Below are positions 1 through 9,379 of a stretch of 64,000 nucleotides of DNA, in pieces. The notes beneath the pieces are model-generated. The model did not search any database, had not been told where the DNA came from, and was given only the letters and a program-made list of their open reading frames with translations. The first letter of the stretch is position 1. Each line of letters begins with the position of its first letter. Both the position numbers and the translations under genes were made by a program. Source of the DNA: JAFGXT01 sp963677165 (GTDB lineage: Bacteria > Verrucomicrobiota > Lentisphaeria > Victivallales > SZUA-371); the NCBI GenBank assembly GCA_963677165.2, contig CAXXSX010000001.1, positions 124,001-188,000 of the forward strand, read 5' to 3'.

Positions 1-1
1 T

Positions 2-220
2 TTTTACATGAATATGGAGATGTTTGAGAATTCGGGTAAGATCAATTTTAATTCCTGGCCGGTTCTCCCTGGAGAAAGCGCCGAAGAGTATTTGACTCGA
101 CTGCATGGATATTCCTCCAAAGGTATTCTTGCCCCCTATATCAACTTCTCTCAAAAAATCTTGAAAGAAACGTTTGAATCTTCGGATAAAATTTTTGATT
201 TCTGGAAGAGTTTAGATTGA
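2..220 (+). CDS. 3' end of an unidentified gene (partial)
   Basis: The reading frame is open from the left edge to a TGA at 218-220, so this is probably the C-terminal end of a gene that starts outside the window. An internal ATG at 8 could start a 70-residue protein, but no convincing ribosome binding site can be seen because the upstream sequence is missing. The visible peptide is charged, has no membrane segment and ends in a probable helix. I do not recognise the family. Confidence 0.45.
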   Translation, partial: FYMNMEMFENSGKINFNSWPVLPGESAEEYLTRLHGYSSKGILAPYINFSQKILKETFESSDKIFDFWKSLD

Positions 221-336
221 TAATTGATAAAATCGTGTGTTTTTAGCGCTATAGTATAAAAATGCAGCGACTGTGTCTATTGTTATAAATACGTTCTTGA
301 TATAGAATATTTCTAACATTATAGAGGAATTATATT

Positions 337-1614
337 ATGAGCGTATTTATTGAGCCGGTGCGTGAATTGCCGGTTAGAGAGAAATTTGACGTTATTGTTT
401 GTGGAGCTGGACCGGCTGGTGTTGCTGCCGCTATTGCCGCTGCCAGAACCGGAGCCAAAACCGCATTAATTGAAGCAAAGGGCTGTTTAGGGGGAACCTG
501 GACAGCCGGTTTGCTTGCCTGGATTATCGATTATCAGAATAAGTCCGGGATTATGAAAGAACTGATCAATGATATTCTCAAATATTCCGGTGATTTTCGT
601 CCTCATGTGGATGGGAGTATGCCGTTTAATGTGGAGACACTTAAGATTATTCTCGAACGAAAATGTATTGAAGCGGGTGTATTCATCAGGCTTCATACCC
701 GGGTTTCATTTGCGCATTGTGAGAACAAAAAAATCAAGTATGTCATGACCGAGTCCAAGTCGGGGCGTGAAGCCTGGAGCGCTGAAAACTTTATTGATAC
801 TACTGGTGATGGGGATCTTGCCTGTTATGCGGGGTGTGATTGGGACTTTGCCGATCCTGACACGGGGCTTACCCAGCCGATGTCGTTGTTGGGCCTCCTG
901 ACCGGTATTGATCCTCTTGAGGTGCGTGATGTAACAAATGGTTACGGAGAATGGCGTGAATCTAAGTTACGCCTGAAGGGTATGTTTATGGAGGGCGGAA
1001 TCGAGACTTCTTATGGATTTCCGACACTGTTTCAGCTTCAGGATGGCCTCTTTATGCTGATGGCGAATCATCAGTATAAAGTTTCAGCGATAGATGCTGA
1101 TGATGTTACCAGAGCCACATTAAATGCTCGTGAAGAGGTCTTTCAACAGGTTGAGGCGCTGCGTTCGCTTGGTGGCGTATGGAAGGACCTGCGGTTGGTG
1201 GCAACCGGTGAACAGATCGGGACCCGTGAAGGCAGGCGAATCAAGGGGCGGTATGAGTTGAAAGTGGATGATTTACTTGAAGGCGCGCGTTTCGACGATG
1301 GTATATGCCGTTGTAATTTCTGTATAGACGTACATTCTACCGATCCCGATAAAGATAAGGGGATTTCTTCCGGACACCTCAAGGCAAAGCCTTATGATAT
1401 TCCGTTGCGCTCGCTGATCAGTCGTGATCTGGATAATTTAATGATGGCGGGTCGCTGTATTAGCGGTGATTTTTTTGCCCATGCCAGCTACAGGGTAACC
1501 GGAGACGCGGTGCCGATGGGAGAAGCCGCGGGAATTTGTGCCGCGCTGGCAGCACAACAGCAGGTATGTCCTTATGAGGTAAATGCTGTTGATGTAATTG
1601 GGCGGATCAACTAA
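337..1614 (+). CDS. FAD-dependent oxidoreductase (FAD_oxidored family)
   Basis: A 425-residue flavoprotein of the FAD-dependent oxidoreductase type (PF12831-like). The N-terminus carries a Rossmann dinucleotide-binding motif GAGPAG at about residues 23-28, with the ribose-binding acidic residue about 20 residues later (IEAKG), followed by the GGTWTAG segment usual in this family. The C-terminal FAD contact is recognisable as MMAGRCISGD with a following GDAVPMGEAAG stretch. There is no signal peptide, so it should be cytoplasmic. The ATG is preceded by AGAGGA at good spacing. In related bacteria such genes often sit in carbohydrate-utilisation loci, but the substrate cannot be told from sequence. 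The next gene follows after 72 bp on the same strand. Confidence 0.8.
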   Translation: MSVFIEPVRELPVREKFDVIVCGAGPAGVAAAIAAARTGAKTALIEAKGCLGGTWTAGLLAWIIDYQNKSGIMKELINDILKYSGDFRPHVDGSMPFNVETLKIILERKCIEAGVFIRLHTRVSFAHCENKKIKYVMTESKSGREAWSAENFIDTTGDGDLACYAGCDWDFADPDTGLTQPMSLLGLLTGIDPLEVRDVTNGYGEWRESKLRLKGMFMEGGIETSYGFPTLFQLQDGLFMLMANHQYKVSAIDADDVTRATLNAREEVFQQVEALRSLGGVWKDLRLVATGEQIGTREGRRIKGRYELKVDDLLEGARFDDGICRCNFCIDVHSTDPDKDKGISSGHLKAKPYDIPLRSLISRDLDNLMMAGRCISGDFFAHASYRVTGDAVPMGEAAGICAALAAQQQVCPYEVNAVDVIGRIN

Positions 1615-1686
1615 ATTCTATTTATTTGCTTTTGATTTTCAGAGGAATGAGAGTACTTTTCAGATAGATAAATTCAGGAGATAAAA

Positions 1687-2412
1687 ATGTCTGATGTAAA
1701 ATCTCATTATGAAAATGTGCTCTCGGAAGTCTACAGTTGGATGATGGGTGGGATTGATTCTGCCGTTGCCCGTAATGCAGCGGTGTTCGATAAACTCAAT
1801 GTTTCGCTGACTGGTTCGGGGGTGGCTGTTGATCTTGGTTGCGGCTGTGGATTTCAGTCGATTCCGTTATCTGAAAGAGGTTTTTCGGTAGTTGCCATCG
1901 ATACTGATATGCAATTGCTTGAAGAGCTCAAGGCGCATTATTCTTCGGAAAATATTCAGACGATTAATGACGATCTGTTAGAGTTTGATAAGTATATCAG
2001 TGAAAAGCCGGAATTAGTTGTTTGTTTTACCGATACGATTCTGCATCTTGAATCGAAAAAACGTGTCGAAACTCTGTTTAAGAAAACAGCCTCGGCTTTG
2101 GTGTCGGGCGGAAAATTTATCTTAACATTTCGCGATTTGACATTTGAACTGAAAGATTGCGAAAGATTTCTTCCTGTTAAAAGTGATGACGATAGAATTA
2201 TGACATGTTTTTTGGAATATGAACCGGAAACCGTGAAAGTGTATGATTTAGTATATTCAAGAACAGGTGATTCCTGGTGTTTGAATAAAAGCTTTTATCG
2301 GAAACTTCGTCTTGCAAAAAACTGGATTGAGGATAGGCTCTCTGACTCCGGGTTTTCAGATGTCAAATCTACTGTTGAAAATGGACTGATTACGGTTGTT
2401 GCAGTGAAATGA
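1687..2412 (+). CDS. class I SAM-dependent methyltransferase
   Basis: A 241-residue soluble protein with the class I methyltransferase glycine motif (VDLGCGCGFQSIPL, about residues 47-60), then an acidic residue at the end of strand 2 (AIDTD) and a motif II/III-like segment VVCFTDTILHL. An AGGAG box stands just before the ATG. The acceptor substrate is not identifiable. It follows the FAD oxidoreductase on the same strand and could be co-transcribed with it. It is convergent with the membrane protein gene that ends 6 bp beyond its stop codon. Confidence 0.75.
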   Translation: MSDVKSHYENVLSEVYSWMMGGIDSAVARNAAVFDKLNVSLTGSGVAVDLGCGCGFQSIPLSERGFSVVAIDTDMQLLEELKAHYSSENIQTINDDLLEFDKYISEKPELVVCFTDTILHLESKKRVETLFKKTASALVSGGKFILTFRDLTFELKDCERFLPVKSDDDRIMTCFLEYEPETVKVYDLVYSRTGDSWCLNKSFYRKLRLAKNWIEDRLSDSGFSDVKSTVENGLITVVAVK

Positions 2413-2418
2413 TGACGA

Positions 2419-2865
2419 TTATTTTGGGTTCATCAGCATAATTGAAATAGCGATGCAGTAGAAAACCAAGCCGATAAAAAGAATTATACTGCCGATACGA
2501 AATGCGTGATTTTTCATATTGCGCATTTTTAGTATCTTTATGAGTGATTCCGGCGAGTCATCGCCATCTTTCATAATGCCGGTGATCCACCTGATTCTCA
2601 TTACTTTGGTTAGAACATAAACCGCGCTTGCCAATACCGTGAAAAGTCCGGCAATAACCAGTATCTGGCTTACAATGTGGGTCCCGGCAATAATTCGTCC
2701 TGAAAAGCCGGTGACCGTGATAACGATACCAGCAATACTTACCAGTACCTGCGCCCGGGATTGCAGAACCGATAATTGATGATCCAATATAGTATGGATC
2801 TTCAGCAAGTCTCCGTCCGTTATTTTACGGATGTATTCAGCTTCTCTTGTCAGTTCTTTGTTCAT
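2419..2865 (-). CDS. small membrane protein with three predicted TM helices
   Basis: A 148-residue protein with a charged N-terminal helix (about 1-38), hydrophobic segments at about 40-60, 66-88 and 122-146, and a basic loop between the second and third. The order (amphipathic helix, alanine/serine-rich TM1, TM2, cytosolic loop, last TM) loosely recalls the transmembrane effector domain of Pycsar systems, but no cyclase gene is adjacent and the match is by eye only. It lies downstream of rny on the same strand, separated by a 145-bp gap filled with hairpins. Function unknown. Confidence 0.6.
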   Translation of the reverse strand: MNKELTREAEYIRKITDGDLLKIHTILDHQLSVLQSRAQVLVSIAGIVITVTGFSGRIIAGTHIVSQILVIAGLFTVLASAVYVLTKVMRIRWITGIMKDGDDSPESLIKILKMRNMKNHAFRIGSIILFIGLVFYCIAISIMLMNPK

Positions 2866-2883
2866 TTTGCTGCATTATCCTTT

Positions 2884-3010
2884 GTCGGACCTATGGGATT
2901 GGTCCGACTAATCGGATTCTTTCCCGGCGACGGCGGAGCCTGGAGCTCCGGCCGCAGACCGGTACGGAAGATACAAAGTATCTTCTCGAGGTGCAGGGCT
3001 GGTGCCCTGC
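2884..3010. repeat. array of four hairpins between rny and the next gene
   Basis: Four inverted repeats lie almost end to end. The arms are 2884-2891 with 2901-2908 (GTCGGACC/GGTCCGAC), 2935-2939 with 2945-2949 (GGAGC/GCTCC), 2967-2974 with 2978-2985 (GAAGATAC/GTATCTTC), and 2993-2999 with 3004-3010 (GCAGGGC/GCCCTGC). The last hairpin abuts the rny stop codon, so it may help end or protect that transcript. No run of T follows, so this is not a textbook terminator. It looks like a mosaic of palindromic intergenic repeats. Confidence 0.7.
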
Positions 3011-4558
3011 CTATTTTGCGTATTCGACGGAACGGGTTTCGCGAATAACCGAAACCTTGATCTGTCCTGGATAATTCATTTCTTTTTCAACTCGGTTACA
3101 GATATCGCGAGCCAGAACCTGAGCGGCTCCTTCGTCGATCTTATCTGGAGTGACAACCACGCGGACTTCACGTCCGGCTTGAAGAGCAAAGCAACTTTCT
3201 ACGCCTTCAAAGCTACCGGAAATACCTTCGAGCTGTTCAAGACGTTTCAGATAGAGTTCAGTGGTTTCACTTCTGGCTCCCGGACGTGATGCGCTGAGCG
3301 TATCACAAGCGTTGATCAAGCTGCCGTAAATACTAGTCGGTTCAACTTCGCCATGGTGGGCGGCAACCGCGTTAAGTACGTCTTTGGCTTCGCTGTGACG
3401 ACGGAGGATATCCGCACCAATTGTGGCGTGAGAACCTTCGACTTCATGGTCGACGGCCTTACCGATGTCATGGAGCAAACCAATGCGTTTGGCTTTTTGT
3501 TCGTCGAGGCCGAGTTCGGCAGCGATGATACCCATGAAATAAGCGGTTTCCAGAGAGTGTTTAAGTACATTCTGAGAGAAACTATAGCGGTATTTAAGGC
3601 GTCCGAGCAGTTTGATGACCTGCGGAGCAACGCCCTGAATGCCGGTTTCAAGCACAGCAGCTTCACCGGTTGAATAGAGATCTTCATCGATTTCTTTTTC
3701 GATTTTCTTAACCAGGTCTTCAATACGGGTTGGATGAATTCGACCATCGGAGATCAGGCGTTCAAGCAACTGACGAGCAACTTCTTTGCGGACTGGGTCA
3801 AAACAGGAAATAACGACAGCTTCCGGGGTGTCATCAATCAGGATGCTAACGCCGGTAGCAGCTTCAAGCGCACGAATGTTACGTCCTTCACGACCAATAA
3901 TCCGGCCTTTCATTTCATCGCTTGGCAGCGGAATTGTAGCAGTTGTGCGTTCATATGTACAGTCGGAAGCGTAACGCTGAATTGCATATGTAAGGATGCG
4001 CTGGGCTTCACGTTCTGATTTTTGTTTTGCTTCTTCCAGAAGGTCGCGGATGAGCAGACCGGATTCCGTTTTGACTTCTGCTTTGAGTTTTTCCAGCAGA
4101 ATCTTTTTGGCTGATTCACGGTCAAGCATGGCAATGCGTTCCAGTTCATCAATCTGACGGGAAATCTGAGCTTGCAGTTCGCTTTTCTTTTCGTTCAGAC
4201 GGTCCCGGAGGCCATCAACATCTTTTTCCTTGTTTTCAACCTGGTGCATCCGGTTTTCAAGGGTATCGGCGCGCTTGTCAAGGTTTTCTTCGCGTTGGGA
4301 AAGACGTTTTTCATTGGCAAGCTGTTCTTTTCTGCGTTCCTGAAGTTCGTCTTCAACCTCTTCCTTCATTTTTAATACTTCGCTTTTAGCCGCGACTTTG
4401 GCTTCGCGCATAATGTGTTCTGCTTCTTTATGCGCGTCTTCTCGAATTCTTTCCGCCGCGTGAGCGGCAGAAGAGCGACGAGCTTTCATAAGTAACGCGC
4501 AGACAGTAAAACCTGCAAATAGCGCTACTGCTCCTATGATAAAATACCATATATCCAT
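3011..4558 (-). CDS. rny: ribonuclease Y
   Basis: A 515-residue protein, the usual length for RNase Y, the membrane-anchored endoribonuclease that starts mRNA decay. Visible parts in order are one N-terminal membrane helix (about 4-24), a long charged coiled coil (about 30-190), a KH RNA-binding domain with GRIIGREGRN at about 215, and an HD domain with the metal-binding HD pair in LLHDIGKA plus downstream histidines in AVAAHHGE. All expected landmarks are present. It is followed on the minus strand by the hairpin array and preceded (15-bp gap) by the cyclo-ligase gene, so it is probably in one operon with that gene and rarA. Confidence 0.95.
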   Translation of the reverse strand: MDIWYFIIGAVALFAGFTVCALLMKARRSSAAHAAERIREDAHKEAEHIMREAKVAAKSEVLKMKEEVEDELQERRKEQLANEKRLSQREENLDKRADTLENRMHQVENKEKDVDGLRDRLNEKKSELQAQISRQIDELERIAMLDRESAKKILLEKLKAEVKTESGLLIRDLLEEAKQKSEREAQRILTYAIQRYASDCTYERTTATIPLPSDEMKGRIIGREGRNIRALEAATGVSILIDDTPEAVVISCFDPVRKEVARQLLERLISDGRIHPTRIEDLVKKIEKEIDEDLYSTGEAAVLETGIQGVAPQVIKLLGRLKYRYSFSQNVLKHSLETAYFMGIIAAELGLDEQKAKRIGLLHDIGKAVDHEVEGSHATIGADILRRHSEAKDVLNAVAAHHGEVEPTSIYGSLINACDTLSASRPGARSETTELYLKRLEQLEGISGSFEGVESCFALQAGREVRVVVTPDKIDEGAAQVLARDICNRVEKEMNYPGQIKVSVIRETRSVEYAK

Positions 4559-4573
4559 AATTGTATATTCTCC

Positions 4574-5167
4574 TTAAAAATTGTTAATGCGATACAAGTG
4601 TTTTTCCGTTACAACCAGATCAAGTGATTGATCATGGGTTTCAACCGGCACCGCAGTTACTTTCTGGCATTCATAAAAAATACCTATCTTAATCCCGGTC
4701 CCGCGATTGAGGAGACGATCGTAAAAGCCTTTACCCCTGCCTAAACGTTGTCCCTGGTCATCAAACGCGACTCCAGGTACCAGCCATGATAATGATTCAA
4801 TCTCGTCCTTCTTGGCTGCCGGGCAGTGTTTTCCCGGTTCAAGGATGCCATAGGCACCACGGACAAGATCGTGATCGAAAGCGGTGATCTCAGCCAATTC
4901 GTAATCCAGTCCATCGGGACCAGACTTTGATCGTGGCAAAAATATTCTGCGCTTCGATGCGATATAACTTTCAATGAACACTTTCAAGTCGGGCTCTGTT
5001 CCGTCAGAAACATAAGCTGCCGCTATCGGGCATTTGTGCAATTCCGGCAATTTCAGCAAGTTTTCACAAATCAGGCAGTCTGCTTTGCGTCGAAAATCCG
5101 GTGCGAGCCCTTTTCTGACGTCAAGAACTTGTTCCCTGACCTGCTTTTTTTTACTGTTTGCCGTCAT
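4574..5167 (-). CDS. 5-formyltetrahydrofolate cyclo-ligase
   Basis: Converts 5-formyltetrahydrofolate to 5,10-methenyltetrahydrofolate using ATP. The 197-residue product has the conserved C-terminal nucleotide/folate motif LGRGKGFYDRLL (about residues 140-151), preceded by the family's LVPGVAFD segment, and an N-terminal basic KKKQVREQVL helix. I place the start at the ATG at 5167: a longer frame exists to 5332, but its first 55 residues lie inside rarA and lack family character. With this start the gene overlaps the end of rarA by 17 bp, which suggests translational coupling. Confidence 0.88.
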   Translation of the reverse strand: MTANSKKKQVREQVLDVRKGLAPDFRRKADCLICENLLKLPELHKCPIAAAYVSDGTEPDLKVFIESYIASKRRIFLPRSKSGPDGLDYELAEITAFDHDLVRGAYGILEPGKHCPAAKKDEIESLSWLVPGVAFDDQGQRLGRGKGFYDRLLNRGTGIKIGIFYECQKVTAVPVETHDQSLDLVVTEKHLYRINNF

Positions 5168-6527
5168 TATCAGTCTGCCTTTTCCGGCACTGTTTCCAGT
5201 ATTCGAGACGTTCTCCGATCTTGACTTCATATCCGGTGTCAGCCGGATGGTAATACGTTTTTTCCACTCCCATATAATCCTGACGAACAAAGCCGTCCTT
5301 ATAATTGTGCGGATACTTGTATCCTTCTCCATGTCCTATCTGCTTTGAGCCGCTGTAATGACTGTCGCGCAGATGGAGTGGTACAGGCTGTACCCGCTCC
5401 TTGCGGATATCATCCAGCGCGGCATCAACCGCGGCATAGGACGCGTTGCTTTTAGGGGCCGTAGCACAATAAGTAACAGCCTGAGCGAGGATAATCCTTG
5501 CTTCCGGCAACCCTATCATCTGTACGGCTTGCATTGCATTAACCGCTAGGCTTAGAGCCCGCGGGTCTGCGTTGCCTATATCTTCCGAGGCGAATATCAC
5601 GATTCGTCTGGCGATGAAGTTTATGTCTTCACCGGCATGCAGCATTTTTGCCAGCCAGTAAATCGCGGCATCCGGATCACTTCCGCGCATACTTTTTATG
5701 AATGCGCTGGCTGTGTCGTAATGTCCGTCGTCACCATAACTTACCGCTCGTTTCTGAACCGACGCCTCGGCGATTTCAATACTGATCCGGGTGATTCCAT
5801 TCTCATCCGGGTCGGTGGTTAAAACCGCCAGTTCAATGGCGTTTAAAGCTTTTCTGGCGTCACCTTCACAGATGTCGGCCAGAAATTCCGCCGCTTTGTC
5901 CTCCAGCGTAATCTTCCGTTCCGGAAAACCGCGCTGATCGGTACATGCCCTGAACAATAATGCCTTTATATCGGCATGGTCCAAAGCTTCGAGTTGAAAC
6001 AGCAATGATCTCGATACCAGTGGTCCAACCACGTAAAAAAACGGGTTTTCGGTAGTTGCCCCAACCAGTCTGACATTACCGTTTTCTACATCCGGCAGCA
6101 GTACATCCTGCTGCGCTTTGTTGAAACGGTGTATCTCATCGATAAACAGAATTGTTCTTCTTCCTGAAATTTGACGCCGCTGAACCGCATACGCGATTTC
6201 TTTGCGAACATCAGAAACGGTAGAAGTCACTCCTGACAACCTGATAAATTCTGAATTCGTTCTTTTTGCTATCAGTTCGGAAAGACTGGTTTTGCCGATC
6301 CCCGGAGGGCCGGAAAGAATAATGGAGGTAAATTTGTCCGCATCTATTGCACGGCGCAGCAATTTTCCTTCGGCTAAAATATGTTTTTGCCCCACATATT
6401 CATCCAGCGAGGCCGGACGCATACGAGCCGCCAAAGGTTGTCCTGAATCGGGTTCTGGAGATGAGTCTTGCGGTGTCTCCCTGTTATTTTCTCCTGATCC
6501 TTCTATATTCAAATCGAGTTGCTGCAT
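5151..6527 (-). CDS. rarA: replication-associated recombination protein A (RarA/MgsA AAA+ ATPase)
   Basis: A clamp-loader-like AAA+ ATPase acting at stalled replication forks. The 458-residue product shows the family's entry segment (RPASLDEYVGQKHIL), Walker A GPPGIGKTSL, Walker B ILFIDEIHRF, sensor region VGATTENPFF, and the C-terminal tetramerisation region with SEDIGNADPRALSLA and HYSGSKQIGHGEGYKYPHN. I chose the ATG at 6527 over the in-frame GTG at 6545. A GAGG box lies about 12 bases upstream of the ATG, and the product then begins MQQLDL. The 3' end overlaps the cyclo-ligase gene. Confidence 0.93.
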   Translation of the reverse strand: MQQLDLNIEGSGENNRETPQDSSPEPDSGQPLAARMRPASLDEYVGQKHILAEGKLLRRAIDADKFTSIILSGPPGIGKTSLSELIAKRTNSEFIRLSGVTSTVSDVRKEIAYAVQRRQISGRRTILFIDEIHRFNKAQQDVLLPDVENGNVRLVGATTENPFFYVVGPLVSRSLLFQLEALDHADIKALLFRACTDQRGFPERKITLEDKAAEFLADICEGDARKALNAIELAVLTTDPDENGITRISIEIAEASVQKRAVSYGDDGHYDTASAFIKSMRGSDPDAAIYWLAKMLHAGEDINFIARRIVIFASEDIGNADPRALSLAVNAMQAVQMIGLPEARIILAQAVTYCATAPKSNASYAAVDAALDDIRKERVQPVPLHLRDSHYSGSKQIGHGEGYKYPHNYKDGFVRQDYMGVEKTYYHPADTGYEVKIGERLEYWKQCRKRQTDNDGKQ

Positions 6528-6981
6528 TGAATCAACCAACCTCACTGCGGACTATTATGCAAGGATGAAAATAAGAAAGCATACCAGTAGAATCACTGTT
6601 CGGAAGAAATCCGAAGAGTCTGTGCGATTATATTGCCTGTCAGCGAATATTTGAGAACAATGGTATTAGCCATTGATTTTTTTTATCATCTGCCTGCTAT
6701 GTAAATCGCATTACTGGAAATACATAAATTCATCCGTCATAACTGCTGTTCCACAGCCAGCCATTTCCTTCATAAATAATATATATTAAAACGTCTTCCC
6801 TGATACAGGGCCTACGTTGACATGTTAATATATTATAAACATTGCATTATATCAATTGATATTGTGTGAATATATTAAAAAATAATGAAATTTGTCACAT
6901 GGGATGATGTCTGCGAGGTGAAGAAGTTATTGAAAGAGAAAGATGTATGCAATATTATTTTGTTATCAAAAAATGAAGAAG
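6528..6981. other. AT-rich intergenic gap, no gene identified
   Basis: About 450 bp upstream of rarA and downstream of the small gene at 7013. It is AT-rich (many TATA/AATA runs around 6780-6900) and should hold the rarA-cyclo-ligase-rny promoter. A 43-codon plus-strand frame (6885-7016) lacks a ribosome binding site and runs through the terminator hairpin, so I do not call it. Nothing else is recognised. Confidence 0.5.
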
Positions 6982-7004
6982 CCGGACACTGCCTTCCTGT
7001 CCGG
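6966..7004 (-). terminator. rho-independent-like terminator of the small gene at 7013-7354
   Basis: Arms 6982-6988 (CCGGACA) and 6998-7004 (TGTCCGG) form a 7-bp GC-rich stem. On the minus strand the stem is followed by CTTCTTCATTTTTT. It begins 9 bases after the stop codon of the minus-strand gene. Confidence 0.7.
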
Positions 7005-7012
7005 TACACTGT

Positions 7013-7354
7013 CTAGTCCTGCTTTTTTTCTTGTCTCGGGGTTTCCGGGAAATAGGCATCAGCCGGCCAGAGCAGGGGAGGATCGGTGCATTTTGATCCA
7101 CCCATATAGATTTTAGTTGTTTCCATTACATGACGCAGTGTTCGATTGATGAATTCCAGTGAAAGACATAACGCCTGAAAGGAGTCTTCACCGAAAATTT
7201 TCTGAGGTTTCTCGAAAAAACCTTTGAACATAATTTCACAGCCCCATGCACCTTTGGCTTTACTATACTCCGGTGCGGAAAGACTGATTGTTACTTTGGT
7301 CAATTTGTCCTTTGCCGCCTCAAACTCAAGCTTTAATTCGGCGATTTCTGTCAT
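7013..7354 (-). CDS. small conserved-looking protein of unknown function
   Basis: A 113-residue soluble protein. It has an N-terminal beta-rich half with WGCEIMF, then GEDSFQALCLSLEFINRTLRHV, then a proline-rich C-terminal tail. The arrangement of a W-x-C strand and a G-x-D-S-x-Q-A-L helix is reminiscent of the DUF6968-type small proteins, by eye only. It stands alone between rarA and mutL, with its own terminator just downstream. No function can be given. Confidence 0.6.
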   Translation of the reverse strand: MTEIAELKLEFEAAKDKLTKVTISLSAPEYSKAKGAWGCEIMFKGFFEKPQKIFGEDSFQALCLSLEFINRTLRHVMETTKIYMGGSKCTDPPLLWPADAYFPETPRQEKKQD

Positions 7355-7453
7355 TGTTGCTGCTCCTGTCGTTAGATTGATTGACTACTCCCTGCAGGGA
7401 TATCTGTTCATTGTTTCTCCACACCCGATTGAAACAAACGTATGAAAACAATA

Positions 7454-9379
7454 TTATCTGCGCCCAAAACGTTTTTCAAGCTCACTATATGTAATATTAA
7501 TAATCGTTGGCCTTCCATGCGGACATGAAAATGGCAATTCACATTGGGCCATCTGCTTTAGCAGACTCCGTGCTTCCTCAAAGGTTAGCTGGTCATGAGC
7601 TTTTACCGCTGCAATGCAAGATGCCTTTGCTATTTTCGCAAGATCAAGGCCACTATTATTTTTTTCGTTCTCAACCAGCTCTGAAAGCATATCTTTAATT
7701 ACATTTCCGGCATTGTTTTGATGGATTGAAGCTGGGATGGCATTAACCAGCATTGTGGTATCTCCGACTGGTTCAATATCGAAGCCCAGTGAACTGAACT
7801 GCTTGGAATTGCTGTTGGCAAATGCGGCTTCCGCCCTGGATAGTTCTACGGTTACCGGCAGTAACAGTTGTTGTGACATCGCGTTTTCGGATTCAGCTGA
7901 CTTTAACAGGCGTTCGTACATAACCCTTTCATGGGCTGCGTGTTGATCTATGATAACCAGTCCGTTGGCGGCAACGCATAAGATATATGTCCGGTCCAGA
8001 AAACCAAGAACCTGTAAGCTTCCCAGATCATCGAAATCAATGTATTCTGGCGGCAGTTCGTTGTTTTTGGGAATCTCCTTCTGTTTGATTTCAGGAGAAA
8101 TGACGGATGATTCCGTTATTTCTCCGTCATTTCCCTTATCATCAACGACAACTTTTTCCGGGTATGCGGTCATTTTTTCCGTATCCTGTCCGGATTTGGC
8201 GAAAACCGATGGTGAAGGAAATCCTCTGAATGAAGGAACCGGACGCGGTTGCGGTTTTTCCTGTGGCTGAACATCCTCATCGTCTGAAAAATTAAATGCC
8301 AAATTTTCATCACGTGGTACATAATCAATGCTGGCGCCATCCAGAATGTTTTTCAGTGACAGTGACGAATCAACGGAAACTGATGGAGCGGTACTGCTTC
8401 TTAATGCAATTCTAATGCCTTCCGCAATGGCTCCGGTTATGTTTCTGCTTTTACGGAAACGTACTTCCCTTTTGGCTGGATGAACGTTTACATCTACCAT
8501 TTGTGGGTCCATCCTGAGAAAAATAACGACTGGTGGAAATCTTCCCTTTTCCACCAGGGAACCGTACCCGTCACGGATTCCGTTGTAAGCAGCCAAGGCA
8601 TCGACTGGACGTCCATTTACGAACACACGCTGTTCTCGACGGCTGGTGCGTGAGAAACCGTGTCGTGCGACCAGTCCGGAAACTTCGGTATCAGCGTTGC
8701 TGAAACTGATTGGGATCAGATTCTCAGCAAATTCTTTACCAAAATATGTTTTTAAGCGTGGAACCAGACTGTCATGACCGGGAGAAGCAAATACCCGCCG
8801 TCCATCCATGAACAGTTCGAACGAAATCTGTGGATAAGGCAGCGAAAGCATTACAACAGCGTCCTGAATATGTTTTTCTTCAGTGCTTGCTGAGCGAAGA
8901 AATTTTTTTCGTGCGGGAGTGTTGAAAAACAAGTCTCTGACTAAAATCTCGGTTCCAGGAGCACATCCCATTGGTTGTTCTTTGATCATTCTGCCGCCCT
9001 GGACATAGACTTCGGTCCCTTCAAGCGACTCATTGGTTCTGGTTCGTAAGGTAAAACGCGAGATAGACGCGATGCTGGGGATGGCCTCTCCTCGAAAGCC
9101 GAAAGAAATAATGTTATTGATATCTTCATCTCGGGATATTTTACTGGTTGCATGCTGTTCAAAGCACATGATTGCGTCGTCGGGGTCCATGCCGGAGCCG
9201 TTGTCAGTTACCGCGATCAGTTTAGAGCCGGCTTGTTCAATGTTGACGGTAATCCGGGTGGCACCTGAGTCCAGGGCGTTTTCAACGAGTTCCTTTACTA
9301 CGGATGCCGGACGTTCAATTACCTCACCGGCAGCTATTTTATTGCTGATATTCTCAGGCAGAATATTAATTTTGCTCAT
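7454..9379 (-). CDS. mutL: DNA mismatch repair protein MutL
   Basis: A 641-residue mismatch-repair protein that couples mismatch recognition to strand incision. The N-terminal GHKL ATPase shows ELVENALDSGA, DNGSGM, TSKI and GFRGEA in order. A low-complexity linker covers about 335-445. The C-terminal domain holds the metal-binding endonuclease motif DQHA-x2-E-x4-E (DQHAAHERVMYE, about residues 479-490), the ACR-like CIAAVKAHDQ and CPHGRP. MutL here is therefore predicted to nick DNA itself, as in bacteria lacking MutH. The start overlaps the end of the upstream TPR gene by 14 bp. Confidence 0.95.
   Translation of the reverse strand: MSKINILPENISNKIAAGEVIERPASVVKELVENALDSGATRITVNIEQAGSKLIAVTDNGSGMDPDDAIMCFEQHATSKISRDEDINNIISFGFRGEAIPSIASISRFTLRTRTNESLEGTEVYVQGGRMIKEQPMGCAPGTEILVRDLFFNTPARKKFLRSASTEEKHIQDAVVMLSLPYPQISFELFMDGRRVFASPGHDSLVPRLKTYFGKEFAENLIPISFSNADTEVSGLVARHGFSRTSRREQRVFVNGRPVDALAAYNGIRDGYGSLVEKGRFPPVVIFLRMDPQMVDVNVHPAKREVRFRKSRNITGAIAEGIRIALRSSTAPSVSVDSSLSLKNILDGASIDYVPRDENLAFNFSDDEDVQPQEKPQPRPVPSFRGFPSPSVFAKSGQDTEKMTAYPEKVVVDDKGNDGEITESSVISPEIKQKEIPKNNELPPEYIDFDDLGSLQVLGFLDRTYILCVAANGLVIIDQHAAHERVMYERLLKSAESENAMSQQLLLPVTVELSRAEAAFANSNSKQFSSLGFDIEPVGDTTMLVNAIPASIHQNNAGNVIKDMLSELVENEKNNSGLDLAKIAKASCIAAVKAHDQLTFEEARSLLKQMAQCELPFSCPHGRPTIINITYSELEKRFGRR

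Noticed and set aside
6885..7016. 43-codon plus-strand frame
   Set aside because: No ribosome binding site, and its 3' end is the terminator hairpin of the opposite gene.
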